DNA of 64,000 nt from Tichowtungia aerotolerans. Lineage in GTDB: Bacteria > Verrucomicrobiota > Kiritimatiellia > Kiritimatiellales > Tichowtungiaceae. The stretch is taken from contig NZ_CP047593.1 in the NCBI RefSeq assembly GCF_009905215.1, positions 434,001 through 498,000 on the forward strand, written 5' to 3'. A program made the position numbers and the translations under genes. Below are positions 37,595-46,471 of this stretch, piece after piece. The first letter of the stretch is position 1. Each line of letters begins with the position of its first letter. The notes below the pieces were generated by a model. That model had not been told where the DNA came from. It saw only the letters and a program-made list of their open reading frames with translations, and made no database searches.

Positions 37595-39004
37595 TCAGGC
37601 CTCGGTCAATTCTCCGCGGCGTTCCTTGAGCAGGCGTTGGGTTTCGAGAGCGCGTTCGCGAGTAATGGGATAAAAACTGATCAACAGCAGACCGAGCCCA
37701 AGCACGATCACCTGCCCGCCCACAAATGAGATTTTAAGCAGGCCTAAGACGTTTTCCGGCACGCCGCTGGTAGCGGCCACTTCGGCATCAAAACCAATCC
37801 ATTTCAAAATGTTTCCAGTGATAATGGCGGCAACAGCCACGGCCATTTTGCGCGAAAAGCCGCCAATGGAACTGAACATGCCCTCGCGCCGCAACCCGGT
37901 TTTCAGCTCATCCTCTTCGCAAACATCACCGACCATGGTGAAGAACGTCATCCAGGTTCCCTGCAGACCGAGACCAACAAAAACGGTTGATACCAGCTGG
38001 AGATACGGCATATCCGGGCGAAGCGTGAACAGGAGGCTGGCAGCTCCAAGCATTGTAAGTCCCAGCAAAATCTGAGTCGCCACCTTTTTACCCAGCCTGG
38101 TTCCGAGCCGAACGGCCAGCATCACACTGAAATAAGCAGCAATGGCATACACCGTCCCCCCTAGACCGGCCAGCGCGAGACCGGCGGCTCGATCGCCATC
38201 GAAGATGTAGAAAATGTTTACATAAAGCCCCATACCGGAAAATGCAGCCAGTCCCGCCAGCACGATCACATTGGAAAAGGCGACAATCAGGAAAGAAGGG
38301 TTGCTGGCAGAAACCATAATGGCTTTTATGAGCCCGATATGCTCCTGTTCTTCTGCCTGAGCAATTTCCCGGCCGAAGAGTGTCGGCAGAAGTCCGGCCA
38401 GAATGATAATCAGTCCTACTCCGACACTGACCCAGACGGCCCCCTGAACCGTTCCGCCAAAACGTTCCACTTCGACTAAACGCGGAAGCCACGGCAACAG
38501 AAAGGACATGGTCAATCCCACATAGTTCGGCCACGCCAGCAAACGCTGCCGCTCGTCATAATCAGTGGTCATTTCAAATCCAAGAGCCTGCCATGGAACA
38601 ATATAGACCGTATATGCGGTAAAATAGAGTGTTCCGAGAATTGCCACCCACCAGAACACAAACCGGTCTTCATGAACCGGAGCCATCCAGACGACCGGAA
38701 GCAGCAACGCGCAAAGGAGTGCTCCGGAAAAAATATACGGCCGACGACGGCCCCAGCGACTGCGGGTATTATCAGAAATATTCCCCATAATGGGATCACT
38801 GAAAGCGTCAAAAATGCGTGGAATTGCAATGGCATAGCCAAGCAAAGCGGGATCGACAAACAGAGCAATGTTGTACACCGGCATCACCAGCCCGCCGAAG
38901 GCGTTCATAATCAGGTTGTCCGCTATTGCACCGAATCCATAACCGATCTTGTTCAACAGTGGAATGTGATGCGGATTGTATTCTTTTGCCTTTTTTCCAA
39001 ACAT
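37595..39004 (-). CDS. GPH-family sugar:cation symporter
   Basis: 469 residues, about 12 hydrophobic helices. N-terminal half has GFGAIADNLIMNAFG and the loop signature IFDAFSDPIMGNISDNTRSRWGRRRPYI, characteristic of the glycoside-pentoside-hexuronide (MelB/XylP/UidB) family; D and R residues around SDPIMG and RSRWGRRR are intact. Imports mono- or oligosaccharides with Na+ or H+. ATG 39004 has AGGGAG upstream; the open frame extends 12 codons more. It is the leftmost gene of the polysaccharide locus and has its own upstream region (39005-39170). Confidence 0.88.
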   Translation of the reverse strand: MFGKKAKEYNPHHIPLLNKIGYGFGAIADNLIMNAFGGLVMPVYNIALFVDPALLGYAIAIPRIFDAFSDPIMGNISDNTRSRWGRRRPYIFSGALLCALLLPVVWMAPVHEDRFVFWWVAILGTLYFTAYTVYIVPWQALGFEMTTDYDERQRLLAWPNYVGLTMSFLLPWLPRLVEVERFGGTVQGAVWVSVGVGLIIILAGLLPTLFGREIAQAEEQEHIGLIKAIMVSASNPSFLIVAFSNVIVLAGLAAFSGMGLYVNIFYIFDGDRAAGLALAGLGGTVYAIAAYFSVMLAVRLGTRLGKKVATQILLGLTMLGAASLLFTLRPDMPYLQLVSTVFVGLGLQGTWMTFFTMVGDVCEEDELKTGLRREGMFSSIGGFSRKMAVAVAAIITGNILKWIGFDAEVAATSGVPENVLGLLKISFVGGQVIVLGLGLLLISFYPITRERALETQRLLKERRGELTEA

Positions 39005-39110
39005 GAACCACTCCCTAAAGTCGCTATTTTGCTGCACCAACTTATTGATCGCTGCATTTTCGGGGAACCCCCGGTCTTGCTGTTCCTAAAACGAGCAACT
39101 CACTGTATAC

Positions 39111-39122
39111 AAATTGCAATTT
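39111..39122. promoter_or_regulatory. AAATTGCAATTT palindrome upstream of the GPH symporter
   Basis: A perfect 12-bp AT-rich palindrome about 105 bp upstream of the symporter start, between two GTATAC hexamers (near 39105 and 39165). This ~220-bp non-coding stretch (39005-39224) is the likely promoter/operator region of the symporter. Regulator unknown. Confidence 0.3.
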
Positions 39123-39170
39123 TAAATCAAAACTTTTTACCATTTAGTTTTAAAAATATCATGAGTATAC

Positions 39171-39203
39171 AAAAAAACCGGCGTGTTGTTCACGCCGGCT
39201 TTT
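39171..39203 (-). terminator. intrinsic terminator after the repeat protein gene
   Basis: Minus-strand CCGGCGTG-AACAA-CACGCCGG stem flanked by A and T runs and followed by TTTTTTT. Strong, perfectly paired. Separates the large polysaccharide operon from the symporter gene. Confidence 0.85.
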
Positions 39204-39224
39204 CGAAACATCTGCACCGTCAAT

Positions 39225-41090
39225 TTACTTTTCAATAACCAAACGGATGAACTTTTGTCCATCAACCGTCAAAACCATATTGGTGACATAATCAAACGTA
39301 TTACCTGTCACATTGGTTCCTGTAACTAAATAACCGTTGTTGGTCCATGCTCCGGAAACAAGATCATCACAGGTTTCGAGATAGTAAGACAGAGAACTGT
39401 CATCTGAGCGCTGCACATGAACAAAGGTCATCGTGCCGTCATCATTGACAAAAGTTGCTTGCTGCCCCATGTCCGTTTCGTCGATCGGATTGCCGCCCAG
39501 ACCATATTCGTACAGATTATTAAGAGCATCTCCATCCGGGTTATCGGTCAAGCCATCGTTGACGCCTGCGGTCAATCCTGCATTTTCCACCCACAGATCG
39601 TATCCTTCTGTTGCACCGATGATCAGCGTGCCGCCTTCATTCAGCAGACGAGCGCTGTAGGTGGTAAAAATGTCATCGCCGGGAGCATAGACTCCCGAAT
39701 CAATGAAATTCCCTTCGATAGTCAGGCCTGCCAGCGTAACAGAATTACTCCCCACCACAAACTTTCCGGAGCTTGTCGCACCGGTCACATCAATAGTCAA
39801 ATCAGAGTAGTCGGCGGTTCCATCAAGCGTCAGTTTCCCTGAGTCCACTTCAATCGTGTTTCCATTGACAGTACACGACGTGGCGTTCAGGGTCAGATTG
39901 CCGGAGCCCTGTTTTTGGATCTTGCTGGAGGCCGGCAGGATTAAAGACTGCATATTAAAGGTCACTGTATCATCTGCGTGGTCGATCATGAAGCGAAAGT
40001 CATCGCCTCCCACCATAGCAGAACCGTCTACAGAAAAACTCACCGTCATTTCTCCAGTTTCGACATAACGCCATAACACATTGGATCCGACCAGCTGGAG
40101 ATCTCCGAGCAAGCTGACTCCCGGCGACCTCATACGCAAGGTCGAAGCATCCCCGGCGATCAGTGTTTTAGCGATCATATCCCCGCCCAACGCAGAGATA
40201 CTGTTACCGGTAAAATCGAAATCATCGACAGAATTCGGAAGAGTGTCCGGATTCCAGTTGGCAGCCGTCCCCCACCGGGAGCTGTCTGCGGCCCCTTCGT
40301 CCCAGGTAACTGTAGACGAAGGCACCGCACCTACATTCAGCGTGCCGCCGTCATTCACGAGACGAGCGCTGTAAGTGGTGAATATGTCGTCGCCGGGAGC
40401 ATAGACTCCCGGATCAATTTCAGTCCCCTCAATGATCAAGCCGGCCAATGTTATCGAATTTGTTCCCACAACAAACTTTCCGGAGCTCGTCGCACCGGTT
40501 ACGTCAATGGTCAAACCGGAATAGTCGGCAGCTCCATCCAGCATCAGTTGCCCGGAATCAACTTCAATCGTGTTTCCGTTGGCACTACACGATGCGGCAT
40601 TCAGGATCAGGTTGCCGGAACCCTGTTTCCTAACCTTGCTGGAAGCCTGCAGAATCAAGGTCTGAATATCGAAGGTGACCGTATCATCCGCGTGGTCGAT
40701 CATGAAACGGAAATCATCGCCTCCCACAGTGGCCGAACCATTCACTGCGAAACTCACCGTCTTTTCCCCGGTTTCAACATAACGCCAGAACACATTGCTT
40801 CCAACCAGCCGAAGGTCTCCATACAAACCGACACCGGCCGATCTCATACGCAGTGTAGAGGAATCCCCACCAATCAATGTCTTTGCGGTCATATCCCCGC
40901 CCAATGCGGAAATGCTGTTACCGGCAAAATCGAAATCATCACTTGAATTCGGGGTTGTATCCGGATTCCAGTTGGCAGCCGTCCCCCACCGGGAACCATC
41001 CGATGCGCCATCATCCCAAACAACGGTTTCGGCATGAGACGCCCAAGTTAAAGACAAAATCAGAACAAATATATAATCCTGTATTTTCAC
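39225..41090 (-). CDS. secreted two-repeat beta-rich protein
   Basis: 621 residues. Signal peptide 1-20 (KIQDYIFVLILSLTWASHAE). Residues ~25-262 and ~263-495 are two copies of one 238-residue unit, each starting WD(D/E)GA(S/A)D and containing RWGTAANWNPDT and DDFRFMIDHADDTVTF. Such glycine/serine-rich strands suggest an autotransporter-type beta-helix. After that comes a Ca-binding-like NPDGDALNNLYEYGLGGNP and a ~90-residue C-terminal domain ending FIRLVIE, of a type common in secreted proteins of Verrucomicrobia-like bacteria. No autotransporter barrel. Last gene of the polysaccharide operon; probably extracellular, with sugar-binding only a guess. Confidence 0.8.
   Translation of the reverse strand: MKIQDYIFVLILSLTWASHAETVVWDDGASDGSRWGTAANWNPDTTPNSSDDFDFAGNSISALGGDMTAKTLIGGDSSTLRMRSAGVGLYGDLRLVGSNVFWRYVETGEKTVSFAVNGSATVGGDDFRFMIDHADDTVTFDIQTLILQASSKVRKQGSGNLILNAASCSANGNTIEVDSGQLMLDGAADYSGLTIDVTGATSSGKFVVGTNSITLAGLIIEGTEIDPGVYAPGDDIFTTYSARLVNDGGTLNVGAVPSSTVTWDEGAADSSRWGTAANWNPDTLPNSVDDFDFTGNSISALGGDMIAKTLIAGDASTLRMRSPGVSLLGDLQLVGSNVLWRYVETGEMTVSFSVDGSAMVGGDDFRFMIDHADDTVTFNMQSLILPASSKIQKQGSGNLTLNATSCTVNGNTIEVDSGKLTLDGTADYSDLTIDVTGATSSGKFVVGSNSVTLAGLTIEGNFIDSGVYAPGDDIFTTYSARLLNEGGTLIIGATEGYDLWVENAGLTAGVNDGLTDNPDGDALNNLYEYGLGGNPIDETDMGQQATFVNDDGTMTFVHVQRSDDSSLSYYLETCDDLVSGAWTNNGYLVTGTNVTGNTFDYVTNMVLTVDGQKFIRLVIEK
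39591..41018 (-). repeat. 714-bp tandem duplication inside the repeat protein gene
   Basis: The two units are offset by exactly 714 bp (238 codons). For example GTCCCCCACCGGGA occurs at 40267 and again at 40981. Similarity is visible at the DNA level along the full unit, with scattered substitutions. Confidence 0.85.
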
Positions 41091-41243
41091 ACCTCTCTCC
41101 TTTTACTTGCTTATATTTTTAAACACTAACACCAGCAACGTTACACGCTCATTAAGGATGTTCTCTGAGCGGCAAATATAAGTGTAGGCGACTCATGAAA
41201 TGTTCCGATGAGAAAATATTTACCATGATTTTTCATGATCTTC

Positions 41244-42953
41244 TTATGGATGTATCGACTGGCTTTCTTTCACAAGAATCAGTCGATCGATTCTGAAATT
41301 ATATTCCCGGCAGGAGAGGCGCAGCGTATGGTGCCCCCCGGAAAGATCAAATTCCAACGGAGTACTGCCTCCCCAGTCCGTCAGTGTTTTCCACAGCATA
41401 ATTCCATCGGAAGAAACCGGAAGAGCACAGCTGATCCTCAAAGAACCGTCCATGGAAACATAGATCGAATCCATCGCACCGGTGGTTCCGCAACCGGATA
41501 CCCAGAGATTATAGACCCCGGTGGTTGGAACATAAAAATCATAGTCCGCAGTGCCTGTTCCGGAGGGATTGGTCTGGCTCAAATACTGCCCGCCGGATAC
41601 TCCCGGATCGTTCACAGCCACAAACGGATCAGTCAAAACGCCGGACTCTGCCTCCAGCTCAATGCGGTTTCGGGGAGTCAAAGAAGCCGGGTCGAGATCA
41701 CCCGGTTTCTGAATAAACACTTTATCGATCCGCGCCCCCTGCTCCCTGCGAGTTAGCCGCAAGGTATGAGAACCGGCAGACAGACTGTACTCCAACGGAT
41801 CAGAATCTCCGACTTCCCAAATCTTTTTCCAACTGAATGTTGTTCCCTGAGGCAACCCGCAATACCGGTGATTCTCTCCATCCATTGATACATAGATTGA
41901 ATCATCGTTGCCGGTTTCGCCATAGGCCAGCAGCCAGAGGTGTACAGTGGCGGCCTCATCCAGCTCAAACTCATACTCTGCAAAACCGGTTCCGTTCGTC
42001 ATTCCGTCCGGCTCTTCAATACACCATCCGAAACTCGCATCCGAATGAGCGATGCGCTGCAGGCCGCCGCTTAGTTCTCCGTTCTCGGCCTCAAACTCCA
42101 GCCGTCCGGCATCCGGATTTACTTCATCAAATGAAGTGCCCATGCGGTAGTCGTCGAAATACAGACCCTGATAAGGATGAAAAACTCCGCCCGGTCCAGC
42201 GTACAGGCCGCTGCGAATCGACATCGCCGGTCCGACCGGATCGTAATCCGGCCACACATGCCCCGGCATTTCTCCCCAGGGTCCAACGTACGTCCCGGCC
42301 AACACCCCATCCACCCAGATCCGGATTTCTCCATCCTGATTTATTTCGGTGTAACGCGGAGTAAACTGGAAAATAAAGGTATGCCACTGACCTTTGCTGA
42401 TCGTTTGCGAGGCAAAAACACTCTTTAATGTAAACGAACGGGCAGCGGCCTCCCATCGCCAATCGTCATACGCGTCAACAAAGGTCATTGTAAAAGGAAC
42501 TTTGGCAGCCACATTCGGCTGCCAGACCTGAGTGAAATGCTTTGCAAACACACCGGACTCCTCATCGATATACAGACGATAAGCCACATAACGGGTCTGG
42601 CCGAACTGCAAAGCCTCATCACCCGACCAGTTGGCAACTTCGATTTCAACACGATCCTTAAGACTATTACTGTTTACCATCGATTGAACCGCCAGGCAGC
42701 GGCTTCCGCTGTATGCCTTTTCTTCCGACAAATAAATATTACCGAACTCCCAGTCATCCGTCGGAATGCTGCTTGTAACATCATCTTCCGTGTAACGGTG
42801 ATACCAGCCGGCCTCTCCCCTTGCCACCCACTCATACTGAATATATGCCGGCTCCTCAAACTCTCGGCTCACATGATATTCCGGAACAGACTGCAACCCA
42901 AACAACAGTCCAAAAAATGGGCTCAATATTCCGGATAAAGACAGCACATTCAT
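41244..42953 (-). CDS. heparin-lyase-fold protein with two CBM6-like modules
   Basis: 569 residues. Possible signal/hydrophobic N-terminus (LSGILSPFFGLLFGL). Residues ~30-280 form a jelly-roll lyase-like domain with GQWHTFIFQFTPRYTEIN, GEIRIWVDGVLAGTYVGPWG and YFDDYRMG; the pattern is that of the Pfam Polysacc_lyase (PF14099) group. Then two ~140-residue CBM6-like modules start at ~283 (RLEFEAENGELSGG) and ~428 (RIELEAESGVLTD), each ending with the R-IDK/R-IDRL(I) motif. Polysaccharide cleavage or binding outside the cell is likely; catalytic residues cannot be assigned. Overlap-free, 11 bp after the esterase. Confidence 0.75.
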   Translation of the reverse strand: MNVLSLSGILSPFFGLLFGLQSVPEYHVSREFEEPAYIQYEWVARGEAGWYHRYTEDDVTSSIPTDDWEFGNIYLSEEKAYSGSRCLAVQSMVNSNSLKDRVEIEVANWSGDEALQFGQTRYVAYRLYIDEESGVFAKHFTQVWQPNVAAKVPFTMTFVDAYDDWRWEAAARSFTLKSVFASQTISKGQWHTFIFQFTPRYTEINQDGEIRIWVDGVLAGTYVGPWGEMPGHVWPDYDPVGPAMSIRSGLYAGPGGVFHPYQGLYFDDYRMGTSFDEVNPDAGRLEFEAENGELSGGLQRIAHSDASFGWCIEEPDGMTNGTGFAEYEFELDEAATVHLWLLAYGETGNDDSIYVSMDGENHRYCGLPQGTTFSWKKIWEVGDSDPLEYSLSAGSHTLRLTRREQGARIDKVFIQKPGDLDPASLTPRNRIELEAESGVLTDPFVAVNDPGVSGGQYLSQTNPSGTGTADYDFYVPTTGVYNLWVSGCGTTGAMDSIYVSMDGSLRISCALPVSSDGIMLWKTLTDWGGSTPLEFDLSGGHHTLRLSCREYNFRIDRLILVKESQSIHP

Positions 42954-42964
42954 TTTCTGATCAT

Positions 42965-45109
42965 TTACTTTCCGGCCTTAAAGACAAAATCGTCAAAGAC
43001 AAACAGATCGGGCTGAGCGGTCTTCGATCCGCAGTAAAGCCCGGCGCGAGCGCTGACAAAAACCGGTGCCGCTTCCACTTTCACTCTCGCAAGCATCACG
43101 TCATCATTTCCGGCATCACGAATCGTCACCGCATAAAACCCCTGCTTGGGAACCGACTGCAGTCGCAGGGAATAAACACCTCCAACCTCAAACTTTCTCG
43201 ATGCATTCGCAGAATCCACCACCAGCGGCTTCCCGCCATCAACCATCCGCAACAGCTGATAAGCGCCGGTATCGAACTTGATGCGTAAAACATAGAAGCT
43301 GTTCGCGTTCTGAACATTAAACGCCAACCCGCCCCAGGCATTGCGTCCGGCACTGCTGATCGATACACTCACATCAATCTTCATGTCTTCATCAGCTGTG
43401 GCATCGTTGTTGGCCAGCACATAATGACTTCCTGAAAAAGCTCCGGCCTGCACGTGACCGTCGACCGCCTGCCATCCGGCGGTGTGAAGATTTTCCCAAA
43501 CATTGGGAAGTTCGCCGCTAAAATCATCACGCACTTCTTTTTGAACCTGCTGAATTTGCGCCGCCGAAACATCCAGACCGGACTCAGAGAAGTCCGGAGG
43601 AGGAAAGTGATCGCTGCGGAACGGACACGCCGGAAGCCCGGCGCTGTTATACAGATTGCACAGCGGAAAATTGGCCCAGCCGTAACGCACAGCAACCGGG
43701 GCATCCACAGAATCGGCCCAAACCTCAACCGTATTGGTTCCGGTAATCCGCGCCTTTGCCGGCACAAACTTATGATCCTCTCCGCAAACCGTAAACCCGG
43801 CCAATGTATCGGCCTCAATCACAAAAGCCTCCGGGTCTGTTCCCGGCTCAATCCGTTTGTTTTTATTCATTGCCACACGGCGGGCTTCCAAACCGGAAGC
43901 AGCATATTTGAAGGTGACACGAATTTTACTGCCGACAACTTCTGCCGTATCAAACTCCGGACTATGTGCCTCAATGTCCGGCTGGTCGAGATTTGCGGCC
44001 AGCAAGGCCAACCGCTCGCCGACCGGCTGCTTGTTCTGCGGATGGATGTCGAGCTGCTCACCGGAATCGATGATCACTGCACGTGCGGTGTTCGGCAGAG
44101 CCAACGCAGCATCCTGCGCTTCGCGAAGAAAAGCCCATGCCTCCCTGCGAGCATCCCAGCCGACAACGTCATACGGAGCGAGCTGGACAAACAGAAATTG
44201 AAAATCGTACCCCCATAGATTTCTCCACACCGTGATTAAATCAGAAAACATCTCACCGTAGATATCGCTGTAACGGTCATCCGATTCTCCCTGATACCAA
44301 ATGCAGCCGCGAATCGCGAACGGGATAACCGGATGGATCGTTCCGTTGAACAGACGCGACGGAGCACGAATCAGTCCGGGATTCCTTGGACCGTCCGTCC
44401 ACCACGGATTGTCCGCGCCCAGAAACGGAGCATAGAGCTCCGGCTTGCTCTGCATGAACTCCATCGGAAGCCATTGATTGACCGCCGTTCCGCCGCGATT
44501 GGCATACAGCAGTCCGATCGGAATGCCGGCCATCGGCTGCAGTGCATTCCCAAAGAATGCACCTGTCGCGGAAAACTCGCGCGCCATCGCCGGCGTCATC
44601 TTCTGCCACGAATTCTGGAACGGCGCATCAATCACCACCTCTTTCGAGGGTTTTTCCGCGCCGATTCCTTCGCGCTGAAACTTAAACATGCGCACCTGAG
44701 AGTTATTCAGAACATCCGCTTTTGCCTCGCGCAGCGTTGGATAAAGTCGAATTTCTGTCGCCATATTGGATTGCCCGGCACACAGCCAGACATCTCCGAC
44801 GAGGACATCGACGATTGACGATTTATGATGTCCGATTGTCGACTGAACAGACAGTGAGCGGGGCTTACTGGAAGCCGGCATTGGATCAAGCGTCACTTTC
44901 CACTCGCCGTTTTCACCAGCCACTGCGGTTTTGACCTGCCCGGCAAACTCAACCGTAATATTCTCACCGGGATCTGCTGTTCCATAAACCGGCGTCGCAT
45001 GGTTGCGCTGCAGCACCATGTGATCCGTAAAAAGAGGATTCAGTTTTACCTCGGCAAACAGTGATGCCGCAAAACAGGAAACAACCCATATTAAAAAACG
45101 TTTAGTCAC
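42965..45109 (-). CDS. sialate-O-acetylesterase-type SGNH hydrolase
   Basis: 714 residues. Signal peptide ~1-20, N-terminal beta domain, then the SGNH nucleophile S114 in LCAGQSNM. Family blocks LLYANRGGTAVNQWLP, RGCIWYQGESD and QPVGERLALLA (catalytic His region) follow. The first ~545 residues are the usual length; residues ~545-714 are an extra C-terminal beta-sandwich (NVWENLHTAGWQAVDGHVQ, WGGLAFNVQNANSFYVLRI) that looks like a concanavalin/LamG-type sugar-binding domain. Removes acetyl esters from glycans. Start is GTG 45109 with AGGAG upstream. Part of the polysaccharide operon. Confidence 0.88.
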   Translation of the reverse strand: MTKRFLIWVVSCFAASLFAEVKLNPLFTDHMVLQRNHATPVYGTADPGENITVEFAGQVKTAVAGENGEWKVTLDPMPASSKPRSLSVQSTIGHHKSSIVDVLVGDVWLCAGQSNMATEIRLYPTLREAKADVLNNSQVRMFKFQREGIGAEKPSKEVVIDAPFQNSWQKMTPAMAREFSATGAFFGNALQPMAGIPIGLLYANRGGTAVNQWLPMEFMQSKPELYAPFLGADNPWWTDGPRNPGLIRAPSRLFNGTIHPVIPFAIRGCIWYQGESDDRYSDIYGEMFSDLITVWRNLWGYDFQFLFVQLAPYDVVGWDARREAWAFLREAQDAALALPNTARAVIIDSGEQLDIHPQNKQPVGERLALLAANLDQPDIEAHSPEFDTAEVVGSKIRVTFKYAASGLEARRVAMNKNKRIEPGTDPEAFVIEADTLAGFTVCGEDHKFVPAKARITGTNTVEVWADSVDAPVAVRYGWANFPLCNLYNSAGLPACPFRSDHFPPPDFSESGLDVSAAQIQQVQKEVRDDFSGELPNVWENLHTAGWQAVDGHVQAGAFSGSHYVLANNDATADEDMKIDVSVSISSAGRNAWGGLAFNVQNANSFYVLRIKFDTGAYQLLRMVDGGKPLVVDSANASRKFEVGGVYSLRLQSVPKQGFYAVTIRDAGNDDVMLARVKVEAAPVFVSARAGLYCGSKTAQPDLFVFDDFVFKAGK

Positions 45110-45132
45110 GTTATTCTCCTGAAACGAATTGA

Positions 45133-46455
45133 TTATTCTGCGAGGTTATAAACTTCCAGCATCACCGGTTCCGGCCACGGTTTCGGACGCGGAGCGTCGC
45201 GATGTTTGGGAAGAACCTCCCAGCGCAACAGCAAGGAAGAATCTGTTTGGTCCCGCTGGGTTCTCACCTGCATCCCCGGGAACTGCGAACGAAGCTTGCG
45301 GATTTCTTTTGGAAGAGACGGCAGCTCCACGGCGCCGACCGGCTGGAGAGTTTCCTCGTTGAGCACCCAGGTTTTCGAACCTTCTTCCTTATGGCTGAAC
45401 CCCTGCGTCAGCTTTCCATCGCGCAACTGAACCGGCGTAATGCGGATATCGTTATTGATGCTGCCGCCACCGGAAAAATACCAGCGATAGTTCCAGTCGG
45501 AAGTCTGATAGATTTTCCATGCCCCGTTTTCATAACGGGCATTGTAGAGTTGCGTCTTTCCGTTTTCGTCAAACTTGTGATAAGCCAGCACGACCCGGTT
45601 CTGCGAATCGAACCCGATCTTCCCATTGCCGTTGAGCATTCCCTGTTTGATCGGAACCGGATCAACAATCACGCCGGGTGTATCCAGACGGATCGGCAGC
45701 TCAATCGGCGTTCCGTCCATGGTTTCCCAATGAACCAGGTCTTTGCTGCGGGCATGGCAGAGATCGTGATTGGTTTCACAGTGAATCGTATCACGCCAGA
45801 CCCAGGTCATATGAAAATATCCATCCGCCCCAAGCACCGGCCCCTGAAAATAGGCGTTCATTTTGCCTTCGCCATCGGTCAGCGGCCGATCCAGCAACCG
45901 ACGCCAGGTTCTCGTCTTCAGATCATATACATTATAGATCTGATCTCCCTTGCCGCTGCTGCCGTCACGATAGTTAAAAATCAGCTCCCCGCATGCGCCG
46001 CGCAGGAACTTGGGATAAGTAACCCGATCTTCTTTTTCGCCGGTCATACGTTGAACCGGGACAATCGACGTCACATCGTACGGTTTCGTCGACCGAAAAT
46101 AGACCAGCGGAACCACATGCATATTTCCGCTAACATGAATGTACCCGTCATCATCCAGCGTCATGGCAATATAGTTATGGCTGTCCCAGCCCAATGTGCT
46201 CGGCAGTTTCTGAAAAATCCACTGATCGGAACCCAGCTTGCGCTGGGCCGCCGTCATCACCCGGTCGGCATCATAGAAACAGATAAACTGCTGATCGCCG
46301 GCCACCTCAGAGGCAAACGCAACCGGCGTTGCCGGCCACACTTGTTCCACCGGAACTTTCTCCAGGACTTTCTGCTCGGAAGGCTGCTCCGGCACCTGCG
46401 CACAGGCGCTCATCATAACGGCAGCCAAAGCTCCGCAAATTGATATATTTTTCAC
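45133..46455 (-). CDS. BNR-4 propeller lipoprotein, possible PL24/PL25-type lyase
   Basis: 440 residues. Signal with lipobox MSAC (lipidated Cys ~18), so surface or periplasmic lipoprotein. Seven-bladed propeller pattern with BNR-4 features: SHNYIAMTLDDDGYIHVSGN followed by MH places two histidines 20 residues apart, like the catalytic pair of PL24/PL25 ulvan lyases. Further blades have TYPKFLRGACGELIFNYRDG and YFHMTWVWRD. Beta-elimination of a uronic-acid polymer is a good hypothesis, but many BNR-4 proteins are uncharacterised. GTG 46455 is chosen as start because AAGGAG lies 8-9 bases upstream. 16 bp after the sulfatase gene. Confidence 0.75.
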   Translation of the reverse strand: MKNISICGALAAVMMSACAQVPEQPSEQKVLEKVPVEQVWPATPVAFASEVAGDQQFICFYDADRVMTAAQRKLGSDQWIFQKLPSTLGWDSHNYIAMTLDDDGYIHVSGNMHVVPLVYFRSTKPYDVTSIVPVQRMTGEKEDRVTYPKFLRGACGELIFNYRDGSSGKGDQIYNVYDLKTRTWRRLLDRPLTDGEGKMNAYFQGPVLGADGYFHMTWVWRDTIHCETNHDLCHARSKDLVHWETMDGTPIELPIRLDTPGVIVDPVPIKQGMLNGNGKIGFDSQNRVVLAYHKFDENGKTQLYNARYENGAWKIYQTSDWNYRWYFSGGGSINNDIRITPVQLRDGKLTQGFSHKEEGSKTWVLNEETLQPVGAVELPSLPKEIRKLRSQFPGMQVRTQRDQTDSSLLLRWEVLPKHRDAPRPKPWPEPVMLEVYNLAE

Positions 46456-46471
46456 GACTCGTTTCTCCTTT

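Noticed and set aside
39225-41090. Autotransporter proper
   Set aside because: There is no C-terminal beta-barrel; the end is a short soluble domain ending in a charged residue.
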